Source: Ectocarpus siliculosus (lineage: Eukaryota; Sar; Phaeophyceae; Ectocarpales; Ectocarpaceae). From it: a stretch of 23,088 nucleotides of DNA. Position 1 is the stretch's first letter. Every line of letters starts with the position of its first letter. The stretch spans positions 3,807,411 through 3,830,498 of the forward strand of contig FN649736.1 of the NCBI GenBank assembly GCA_000310025.1. The letters run 5' to 3'. The notes under the pieces were generated by a model, which was given only the letters and a program-made list of their open reading frames with translations, searched no databases and was not told where the DNA came from. Below, piece by piece: positions 1-11,259 of the stretch. The translations under genes were made by a program, and so were the position numbers.

Positions 1-25
1 CCCAACCCCCAAATTTCTACGGGGC

Positions 26-28
<3 letters not shown>

Positions 29-56
<28 letters not shown>
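29..56. repeat. Poly-C tract (28 C)
   Basis: An uninterrupted run of 28 C just left of the exon 10 donor. Length is unreliable in any assembly. Confidence 0.9.
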
Positions 57-67
57 GTGGAGCTTAC

Positions 68-215
68 GATGACCTCCTGCTGCTTCTTCTTCCTCGCTCC
101 CGGGGGCGGTTCCTCGAAATCTGTCTCGTTCTCGAAGGCCTCCAGGGTGCGTGACTCCTTCGAGGTGAAGTAGAGGAGCTTCATCACGAACTTGAGCAGC
201 AGGTTTGCACCGAGA
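68..215 (-). CDS. BRIP1: FANCJ-like helicase, exon 10: helical (arch) region
   Basis: 148 nt; its first base completes the Ser codon after exon 9, and it ends in phase 0 at donor GTAAGC (62-67). It encodes LGANLLLKFVMKLLYFTSKES, a hydrophobic helix, followed by an acidic then basic stretch. It fits loosely with the FANCJ segment IMLKGLFMVLDYLF. In human FANCJ about 100 residues separate the DEAH exon from this helix; here the exons join directly, so the arch is reduced or a small exon was missed. The gene continues past the left edge. Confidence 0.6.
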
Positions 216-3200
216 CTGCGATGGCGATGGCGGTGATGTGGTGGCGGTGTGGGGCACGGAGTAAACAAAGCGCGGCACAAGGACGCCACCAGAAACAAGA
301 GTGCCACGTCAGAACTGCACAGGACAAATAAACCACGATGACTGCTGTATCGAAAATAAAAAAAATAATTCACAGCAGCAGTAACCTTCGAACTACAGCG
401 ACGCCACCAGAAACAAGAATGCTACCTAAACGGTACAAGGTCAACAAAAATCACGATGACTGCTGTATCGAAAAAACAACACATATTACATCCACCGAAA
501 AAAAAAAAACATGCCACACCTGCACGCCGTCAGCTGGGAGCAATCGCACAGGTCCGAGGCCATGGCGACCATGTCGAGTAGCGACACCTCAAGCGACCCC
601 GCGTCCCTGCACACGCCTTCCACGTTGTGCGCCTCGTCGAGGATCACCACGGCCCCCTCCAGCGCGAGCGACATCGCCGAGCGAACCGAAGGGTCCTGGA
701 TAGAATTTGGAAGTGGCAGCGCGCAGGCCGGGGGGGTTCTATTTTCCTCCACTCCCCTCGCCTTAACTGGTACACGCACTAAATAGTAGGTACTCACGTA
801 CGTCTAGATATCACTCTCGATTCTACAACAGTCGTACACCTTTGTCCCGAAGATCACGGCAGGCGACGTATCGTTTCGGGGGGAATATCATCATCCTGTT
901 ACCATCAAAAGAAGGAATTCAACTTAAGGAACCTGGGGTGTGAGAGCGAGAGCGAGAAAGGTGGGCTACTTACTGGTTGAATGCATCGCGATACCGAAGT
1001 AGTAGTAATCAGGCCTTCAGCAAGGAAAACATAGTCTCAAGGAAACACCCTTATTCGTGCACTGCTCAAGTTAGACGGGAGGTGGGCTACCAATCCTACA
1101 CAAACGTGGTATCAATGTCCGGAGTAATCTCTCCGCTGAGCGTCTAACCAGCCCTCGTGATACAGCAGGGGGGTCAAGAGTGCCTGGGGGGGGTGGAGGA
1201 TAAGAGTCAGCACCGTCTCCAAACGCCCCCCATACTACCCGCCTACGAAGGGGTTGCGCCGAATCAGCAGAGCAGCACACCCATATACCACGCAGGTCGA
1301 GGTCTTGGCAGCTGGTACGACTGATGCACACAGGTAGGTCTTTCTAGAGACGGTTTACGACGACAAAAACTCCCGAATATTTTTTCGCGACAAAAACAGC
1401 AGAAAAGCGCAACAAAAACAAATTCATCATTTCTCGAGCTCTCGATCGCGCTCACCAGGATGTAGTTGTAGGGCATCAGGACGATTTGAGCCTGCTTGGC
1501 CAGTGCCTGTCGAAATCGTTAGTTTGACCCCACACACCCACGGAACAGGCATTGGGTATGCAGCGAGGCGGTCATGCACCACGAAATTTCGTTCCAAGCC
1601 GGAAAGAAGCAAAGGATGGTTGATGGAAATCACGAGCGAATGACTGCGGGCTACAAGAGTAACGAGAGCCAACAGAAATAGCGCATTGTCTGTAGTGGTT
1701 TTCGCACAAGACGTGGCCAAACCATGACGCCTAGACAACGTCCCATTCTTGGGAAGGTGAAAACGCTTCCGTTTCCGACAACAGCACGCAAATCGAGATC
1801 TTATCTGGTCCAACCGGACACAATACCACTCGTCCTGTGCCATCCTGGACTGAACTACCGCGCCCTCTTTTCGTTCACATCGCACGCAGGCAACACAGAC
1901 AGACAGACAGACAGACAAGACAGACAGACAAATCAGACAGAAACGACAGATATACCATGGACAAGTAGTAGGGGCACGCGAGCAAATGGGGATCCGCCTG
2001 GTCCCCCTTCGTCTCCGACACGCCTTGTCCTCCTCCTCCTGCTGCTGCTGCTGATGTTGCTGCTGCTGCTGCTGCTGCTGTGGAGTCCCCCGGCGAGGCC
2101 ACGTCCACTCCTGTGCCTCTTCCCGCCGAACCCGCCGCTGACACCACAGATCCCGCCGCTCCCGCCCCGACGTCATCATCATCCGAAGTATCGTACGAGA
2201 GATCAACATACCCTGCAGAAGCTGCTGCGCTAGCCCCACCACCACCACCACCACCACCGACAGCAACACCAGCAGGATGCGTAGCCCTCAATGGTTCACC
2301 GCCGTTTCTGCCGCATCCGCCGCCGCACCCGTCGCCACCTCCGCCGCCGCCGTGGGCTCCGCTGCCGCAGCCTCCGGCGACTCCCCTGCCATGCCCGCTA
2401 CCGCAGCCACCACGCTGCCGTGCTCGCCCCTCGGCCTTGGCCTTGACCTTCGTTTCGCCGGACAACGCCTGCAGCGGGTTTCCGCAGAAGGCCCGGAGGT
2501 CCTCAATGGCGTGGGTGCCTGTGGTACACAGATGAGACTTAAACAGGGTCGGTACACTCTGCTGCTGGGTGATGGCGCACTGGCTGCACACAAATGGGAC
2601 GACTAAATATGGTTGGGCGCACTGATTGCACACAGCATACAAATGGAACTAAGCATGGTTGATACATCCTTCTGCTGGGTGATGGCACACTGTCAACAGA
2701 TGGGGCTTAACAAGGTTGGTACATTCTGCTGCTGGGTGATGGCACACTGGCTGCACACAAATGAGGTTCGTTGCTTTCTACCGAGCTCTCAAGCACACAA
2801 CGCGGGGATAGGAGTCCTACAGAGCTTACAGAAAGCAACAGAATGGGACGAGGTCAACACCCTCCCCCCCCCCCGCCCCCGCCCGCCCCCGCCCTCGCTC
2901 ACCGTCGTGGCCGCCGGCAAGGCCCACCCTCGGCCGGGCAAATTCGTGCGCGGCGCGGGTCACCTTCGGCGCGGACATGGAGCGGTAGAAGGGGCACGCT
3001 GCGTGTTCCTTCTCCTTCTCGGTCAGTCTGCGAGGTGATGGAGAAGGAGACAAGCAAACAGAAAACAATCGAAAAATAAATAAATGCTGTAACAGGAGGA
3101 CAGGCGTGGAAACGTCGGTGTGAGACAGCAACAGCAGCAGTTCCCAATGGCATCGAAGGCAAGGATACTTCGTGACCAAGCGACGCTGGTCGTTGCTGTA

Positions 3201-6200
3201 GGGACGAAAAAAGCACTGCGCCGTGCAGCGTGGCGCTAGGGCGGGGGCGCCGTATCACGTGCATACCTGCCCTCGATGTTGGCGAGGTCAAGGGTGAGGT
3301 CGGGGGCATCTTGGTCGTAGGGGACCCGTCCGCCTCCGGGAAGGTTAAGGAATTTGTTGTGCTTTCTCTGCCTATCCACCTGTAGTAGCATAGCGGCAGC
3401 AACGCAAGAGGGAAAAAAGAAAACGATGACTTAAGACTCGTCATCAGCAAGACGAAGAGGCTCGCAGTCAGCAAGACAACAGAGGCAATCACGGCCCCTG
3501 CACAACAATAATCAACAGCAGCACGAACACAGGGGTCACGCGAAAAGCAACAACGGAGGCGTACCGGCGAAACAAGAACCAACAAGGCGTCGCACACAAA
3601 CAAAACAAACAACAACCGTAAGGAAGATGTTGCACACGCCAGCACCACCCAACCATCAATTTTCAACAAATGGAACCCACGTAACACAGGTACAAACGAG
3701 TCAACCCTATTGTTGAGGTTTGTCCGCGTTATTGTTGAAGTTTGTCACCATTTTGGGGTCAAAACCAACCGAGCAACGATAAAAAAAAACAGCGCGTCGG
3801 CGAAAACCACGGGTAGGCAAGTGAGGTACGTGCATCACCCGACTTACTTACCTTCGATCGCAGGGCCTGGCAAGACTCCTGCATGCTACTGTTCGAGTTG
3901 CGTTTCTGTCGCCGCCGCCGTCGGCCGCCGCCCCCCCTAGACCCCCCTCCCCCCCCCCGCCCACCGGCTCCAGCACCACGGCCCCCCCGCCCCCATCCGG
4001 TATCATTGCTGTCGTCGTTGTTGTCTTCGTCTTCGTCTTCGTCCGATGGCTCGTCGTCTTTCGCAGCCCCGTCGCCGACGACCATGGGGTTGATGCACAG
4101 GCGCGCTCTTTTTTTGTGTGTGCCAAGTGGTGAAGCGGGTGATGGGTGGGGAAAAGCGGCGAGTCAACGGTGCCCCCCCGGTGGGAGGAGAAGGGGGGAA
4201 GGAAGCAGAGACCATGAAAGGGCCGTCTGCTGCACGAAATTACCGCAAGAAACGTACTGCTACCCAGATATACTGCTACCCACGGAGCAGAGAAGTGAGT
4301 ATTCTGGGCTGACGCACACGCAGATAAATCTGCCACTCTCCGTGAAAACTAGGGCCCATTGGAATATTCTCGGTTGTATTCGAATGGTCCTTGTATGCAT
4401 AGTTCCAAACAGGCATAAATGGTTGTTCTGGAATACAAATGGGGGGTGCGGGAGTAAGCATCAGACACTAAATAGAGTCAAAGCGCTTGAAACACGTCGA
4501 AGCACACAACTTATCGCCCGACGCGTGCGTTGGTTGAGACGACGCTTTCACGCACCGCAGACCGAAACAAATATATATATATACAAGTTTTTTTGCGGCT
4601 TACGCCGCCACGCCCAATGGAGCGAGTCCCGAGGTACACGGGGACGGTACGTGTGGGGATCGTGGAAGGTTAAATGGAAGTTATGTGTCGTTGAGGATGC
4701 CCGTTTGACGTGCATTTCTGTCTGTCGTGTGACAACATGATAGATGATCGCTTCAGTCTTGCCTCCCATGATCATGTTATTGCCCATAAGATCTTGAGTG
4801 TAAGATGAAGAGCTTCGACAGAAAAACGATGGCTCACTGGGATTTCGTCCCAAACAATAAGGTCACACTTCCGTAATACTTCTGCTCGTTGCGATTCAGC
4901 GGGTATATTGCACGTCGCACCGCTGACATTGTTTTCATCCAGTGGTAGTTTGAACATGGAGTGCGCAGTCCACCCCCCAGGTAGTTGGAGACCTGCGATA
5001 CCCGTACTCGCAACACGGAGCACTAATTTACGAAGTGATCGTCGGTGGGCGCATAGTACGCTCTCCGTGTATGTCTTTACCGTTTCAGCAGGCGCGTCTA
5101 TCATAAATATATACGTTAGACGAACCTGGTGACACGCTGGTAACGACGCTATCGTAAACATGACGTTGCTCGGCGGTGAAGTTTGGGAGATGCTCGGCAA
5201 CAAACATGCGCATTATCTCCGGATCAAACATGTGCTTGAAACGCAAGTACTCCGTGTCTAGATGGATTACGGCAGGCAGTCCAACGATTACGTTGGTGCG
5301 TCCATGGTGCTGTAACCCGAGATCGATTTCGCGAAGGGCTGCGTTATCGGCATCGAGATCGGTCATGGACATGCGCAAATCTGCCGTGATTTCCTTGTTG
5401 AAATGCTCCCATAGAAGTTTTGCAGGTGCGCCGTCAAGAATATTATGAGCGTAACAAATAGCTGGCGCAACCGTCTACCCGTCTTGAAAATAATGGCCTC
5501 CTCTAGGCATACTTTGTGTTTGATTATATACCCATGGCTCTAGCGGCGTCCTGAAAGGTGTCATACACAACGTCTTCGTGAGTTCGTAATTGCTGAAATG
5601 ATCTTGGGGGCTTGTGGTGTAGAAGTAAGCGCAGGTAAAAAACGTCACCTTTATCAGAGGGGACATGGCCGACACACGTGCGACATGCTTTTCAGATGAA
5701 CGTGGCGTAACAAAATTGCGGTATGTATCTCTATAGTATACGCATTTTGTGCGCGCTTTCTCCTTCTTGACTATGTACATTTCGTTGTAGTCGAGATACG
5801 TAAGCATGTTGAATTCCGCTTGGTGCTGGGCGGAGTAGACGCAAAAATGTTGTACGACGCCATACTCGAGTGCGCGAGAGAATGGTGTGGGATGGAGTGG
5901 GAGCTTGCGCGGACGGCGCGAGGGCGCGCGTGAGCGGGAGCGAAAACCCTAAGAAGATCTACCGAAGCTCACCGCCCGTTGACCGAACGCCGATGGATTC
6001 CGGAAAAAGATTCCGGAAAAAGATATTCACATGAGAAAAGATAAAGATATGTTATTCATATGAGAAAAGAGCCGCACACACGTGCAAAATAATCCACGTG
6101 TAAAAATTATAGGTATTATTGTGTGTGTGACAGAGGGAGATAGAGAGAGACAGAAAAAGAGAGACAGGAAACAAATGAGAGAGGGAGAGGGCAGAGAAAG

Positions 6201-9200
6201 ACACACAGACAGGCACAGAGACGGAGAGAGAATCACAGATACAGACAGAGAGAGAAACGGGGAAAATATATATATATACCTGGTACCAAAATAATAAAGT
6301 TGTACCGCCCATTCGGACTCTGGTTCCGATTCTAATTCCGAGAGAGGACAGAGAGAAAAAGCGCCGAAGAGAGAGAGAGAGAGAGAGAGAGAGCGTCTCT
6401 CACGACTCGACGGACGGCAAGACAGCGAGACCGGTAGAGAAAAAAGAAGGCAGAGACGAAAGACGACACTCTGGCACGCAGACAAACTCGCCTCGCAAAA
6501 GGCAATCGACACACCTACACCCAGGACAGTCCTATATGGCGACACGCAGCCTATAGTCTCGACCACCAATAAGCGACAACGACCGCACCCAATGATACGC
6601 GTACGACTAAGGAAGGGACGAACTCCCACGCGTCCGACGCAACAAAGGTCATTCACACAGCAGGCGTGTACCTACGGTAGCACGCAGGCACATGCACTTC
6701 GTTCATGGTGCCGATTACGCGAAGGCGACACGCTTAGGTCCAAAGGAACGATAAACGCCCACGCGTCCTAAGCAACAAAGGACAGCAGGCGTGTAACAAC
6801 GCACGCTAGTGCGCAATTTGCAACTCCGACAAAACGATGGCTAGCGCGTAGCTCACGCGCAGAGGAAGCTGCAATCGTGAGAAAGCAATACCATTGCTGC
6901 CGACTTTAGTCTTGAAGCGAATGCGTGGGATGAGAACGAGCGTTGAGAGACCGTCTAGTAGTTCTACATGCACAATTCGTGTTTGAGAATCCACGAACGA
7001 TAGCCTTCTGACCATTGACCAAGCCCTGCTTGAAGTTTATAGGTTTCGTGTGATCATGACAATGCAGTTCAGTTTCAAATCCAATGCATGAGGCGGTACA
7101 CCAGAGACGTCAGTAGCGTGGAGGTCAGCTGCGGCAACGAAACCCAAACCGTCGTCAGTCGCGTCAGCATCGACGGTGTCACAACTGTATGCTGTGAGAA
7201 GGTCTCCTGGAAGGATGTCAAGGACGTGTGCGTTAATGGTGTCTATGGTAGCGTTGGTTGACGAAAGGATGGCTCTAGCCTTGAACTCAGTCGGGTCGGC
7301 GTCGAGAATGTCCGGATGCACGAAATTGATCAATTCTTCAAAATAGTCTGTGTTGTCAAGGACGAATCGTTCAGAGGCTATGTTTGGCATGCTATGAACG
7401 TATGTCAATGGCACGGCATCGACGCCGTCGTCTGTTGTAACATGCGGTTGGGTACCAACACCGATATTTCGGACGAACGCCGCGTACGCTGCGTCCTCTC
7501 GATCGCGCTGCGATATGGTAAGACGCATACGATGTACATGTTTCCAAAGCGGACTAGAAATGATGGACGCATCAATTGTTTCCGCGGGCCCGCCATGTTT
7601 GACGACAGGCCCTATCTGGCGTAGATCACCGCTTAGCGAGATATTCTTTCTTCCCATGATAATGTTATTGCCCATAAGATCTTTGAGTGTAAGATGAAGA
7701 GCTTCGACAGAAAAACGATGGCTCATTGGGATTTCGTCCCAAACAATAAATTTCGTCCCAAACAATAAGGTCACACTTCCGTAATACTTCTGCTCGTTGC
7801 GACTCAGCGGAGATACTGCACGTTGCACCGCTGACATTCTTTTCATCCAGAGGTAGTTTGAACATGGAGTGCGCAATCCACCCACCAGGTAGTTGGAGAC
7901 CTGCGATGCCCGTACTGGCAACACAAAGGGCTAATTTACTGAGTGATCGTAGGTGGGCGCATAGTACGCTCTCCGTGTATGTCTTACCCGTCCCAGCAGG
8001 CGCGTCTATCATAAATACGTTAGACGATCCTGATGACACGCTGTTTACCACGCTATCGTAAACATGACGTTGCTCGACGGTGAAGTTTGGGAGATGCTCG
8101 GCAACAAACATGCGCATTTGCTCCGGATTGAACATGTGCTTGAAACGCAAGTATTGGGTGTCTCGATGGATTACGGCAGGCAGTCCAACGATAACGTTCG
8201 TTCGTCCATGGTGCTGTAACCCGAGATCGATTTCGCAAAGGGCGGCGTTATCGGCATCCAGATCGGTCATGGACATGCGCCAATCTGATGTAAAGTCCTT
8301 ATTGAAATGCTCCCAAAGAAGGTTGGCAGGGGCTCCGTCAAGAATGAGCGTAAAAAACAGCTGGCGCAACTGTCTACCCAGCAAGCGCCACGCAGATTCA
8401 GCAGCTGAAATGTATCGCGCTGAACGGCAGGCCTCTATTTCATCGCCGTCGCACAGGATCTTAGCCTTGATAAAGTCTGCGCCCTTGTTAATGTATTTGT
8501 AAATGTATTGAACTACTGCCGCTGCTGTACAGACGTCAAAACACATGTGGCAGTTGTTTTGGAAAGCAGCCAAATGTTGTACGGAGCGATTCACTGGTTT
8601 GTGGCGAAAGACTCTAGGAAATTGCCATTACCTTTGTGCGCGAAAACCCTAAGAATATCCGGACACCACCTAACGAACCTCATGCACCGCTCGTTGACCG
8701 AACCCCGATGGATTCCGAAAAAAGATATCATGCGACACACGTGTAAATAGGTATTATAGGTATTATTGGGTGTGACAGAGAGAGATAGAGAGAGACAGAA
8801 AAAGAAAGAGATACAAAACAAAGGAGAGAGTGAGAAGGCAGGGAAAGACACACAGACAAAGAGAGAAACGGAAAAAAAATAGAAAAAAGTTGTACCTCCC
8901 ATTCCGACTCTGCTTCCGATTCTGCTTCCGACTCTGATTCCGAGAGAGGAGAGAGCGAAAAAGCGCCGAAGAGAGAGAGAGAGAGTGAGAGACTGAGAGT
9001 GTCCCTCACGACGGGAAGGACGGAAGGCGAGACAGCGAGGCCGGAAGAGAAAAAAGAAGGCAGAGACCAATGGAATGGTATTGGAGAAGACCGTAGAGCT
9101 CATCGGACCGAAGGCACTGCCCTCCGAGCGACAAAATTGCGAAAACTGCAAAATGCGAAATGCTGGCCTGTGAGTGCTCGAACGGTCGGTACTTCACTCT

Positions 9201-11185
9201 GAAAGCAAGTGATTAAGCGTGGTGGCCTGAGAGCACTCGAGAGAACGATCCCTGGCCCACAGAAAATGCTGCGATTCTAGGAAAAAGATAAACGAAATAA
9301 AGATTCCGGAAAAAGATATTCATATGAGGAAAGATGAAGATATGTTATTCATATATATGAGAAAAGAACCGCACACACGTGCAAAATATGTGTGACACAC
9401 GTGTAAAAATTATAGGTATTATTGTGTGTGTGACAGAGGGAGATAGCGAGAGACAGAAAAAGAGAGACAGGAAACAAATGAGAGAGGGAGAAGGCAGAGA
9501 AAGACACACAGACAGACACAGAGACGGAGAGAGAATCACAGATACAGACAGAGAGAGAAACGGGGAAAAAATAAATATACCTGGTACCATAATAATATAG
9601 TTGTACCGCCCATTCGGACTCTGGTTTCGATTCTAATTCCGAGAGAGGAGAGAGAGAAAAAGCGCCGAAGAGAGAGAGAGAGAAAGAGCGTCTCTCACGA
9701 CTCGACGGACGGCGAGACAGCGAGACCGGTAGAGAAAAAAGAAGGCAGAGACGAACGGAATGGCATTGGAGAGGACGATAGAGCACATCGGACCGAAGGA
9801 ACTGCGCTCCGAGCGTCAAAATTGCGAAAACTGCAAAATGCGAAATGCTGGCCTGTCAGCGCTCGAACGGTCCGGACTGCACTCTGAAACCAAGTGAATA
9901 AGCGTGGTGGCCTGAGAGCGCTCGAGAGAGCGTTTCCCGGCCGGGAGAAAATGCTGCGATTCTAGGAAAAAGATAAATGAAATAACTGTTATATATATTT
10001 GGAGGTCGGGAGAGCGCAAACCCAAGCTCAACCATCGTCGCCGTAATCGTCTCACCTAGAACCCAGGGTCGCCATGGTCGGACAGTACGGCGAGCTCTTG
10101 ACAACCCTCACCATCTGCTCGAGCTGTGTGTGCGTCCTCGCGCCGTAAAATATCTGCGGAGCCTTGCCCGTCCGAAAAAGCTCATCGCGCTGCGCGGCGT
10201 ATTGGTTGATGTTCGGCCCCAACATGGTCACACGGGGGGGTTTGGGGGGTGATCGTTGCGAGTTGCGTTAAGCGCCGCGCGGAACATTCGGGATTGTGCG
10301 AACGGCGGGGTTAGGGTTGAAGAATGGAAGGGGTGCGGTAGGAATGACACGCGCTTTGATGTGCTTTTCGTGCCGGTTGGCGAACAACAGAACGCGTCCA
10401 TGTCTTGGTGCAACCAAACACATTCTCCAACCCTTTACCGAATCCCTTCAATGTTCCATCTACACTGCTGTCGTCATTAGGAGTGAGTGTCGAGGCTACG
10501 CATACCAACCCTGCACTTGTGCCCACCTCAAGGAACGCAAATCCCTCGGGCTGGGGGGGGGGGGGGGGGTTGACGGTTGATCACTGTATCCTTCAAAGTG
10601 CCGCCGCCTTGCTTGCTGCCAACCACTGCAAAGGAAGGGGCGGAGAACCTGCGGGGTGGTCAAGTCCGAGCCCCCACCACGGCTACAGAACACTAAACAC
10701 ACGTTGTACCGCTTTGTTATTGGTGTCTCTACGCCCCACGGACTGTGTGTGTGTGCGCCCGCCTCGATCTGATCCCACCGCACCGCACCGCACTGCACCT
10801 GCCATGCCAGGGACGCGCACAGCATGGCGGCCGACTTTCCGGTCCCCGTGGGAGACTCAAGCAACGCGTGTCTCTTCGACTTGAGGGCCGCGATGATTCG
10901 CTGCATCATCTGCCGCGTGCCGGAAAAAAGAAAAAGAGAACAAAATTTCAGGGCACGCACATGTGTGTGAGTTGCGCCCCGGGAAGAAAGTGCGTACCGC
11001 ATGAAAGGTCATTATCGTGCAACAAGCTAAAGAACGAGAAACAGAAGGACGGCGCCGGCGAGAGAGAGAGAGGGAGAGAGGGAGAGAGGGAGAGAGGGAG
11101 AGAGGGAGAGAGAGAGAGAAAGAGAGGGAGAGAGGGAGGGAGGGAGAGAAACAGACGGAGAATGAGAGCCAGAAAGATAGAGACA

Positions 11186-11259
<74 letters not shown>

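Larger units (their letters stand above)
4108..10055 (-). mobile_element. Helitron-derived composite filling intron 3 of the FANCJ-like gene
   Basis: The intron between LGS(AG) and (A)ARLCINP is 5948 nt, about ten times the other introns of the gene. From right to left it holds repeat copy C, repeat copy B, helicase relic B, repeat copy A, helicase relic A and a hairpin that may be a Helitron 3' end. Relics A and B share order (GA-rich repeat, then helicase fragment) and the word cgaaaaccctaaga at 5941 and 8641, so they look like two rearranged copies of one element. All relics lie in the same orientation as the host gene. The left part, 4109-4583, shows nothing recognisable. Confidence 0.7.

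Noticed and set aside
283-478. Short regularly spaced repeats suggestive of CRISPR
   Set aside because: Only two copies of a long unit, in a eukaryotic intron.
1427-2269. 280-codon minus-strand frame
   Set aside because: Overlaps exons 7 and 8 of the helicase in a different frame; contains poly-Gln from a CTG run and no motif.
4355-4443. Weak terminal inverted repeat (cccattggaata / ggaatacaaatggg), possible MITE
   Set aside because: Only about 9 of 12 terminal bases pair and no target-site duplication is visible.
3883-4740. 285-codon plus-strand open frame
   Set aside because: Antisense to the Fe-S exon of the helicase; the N-terminal part is Pro-rich because it opposes Gly-rich codons, and nothing conserved is seen.
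6027-6656. 209-codon minus-strand frame rich in Ser, Leu and Cys (and its counterpart at 9349-9819)
   Set aside because: Falls in the GA-rich dispersed repeat and differs in frame between copies; it is repeat shadow.
10306-10320. Telomere-like ggttagggtt
   Set aside because: A single occurrence, not an array.
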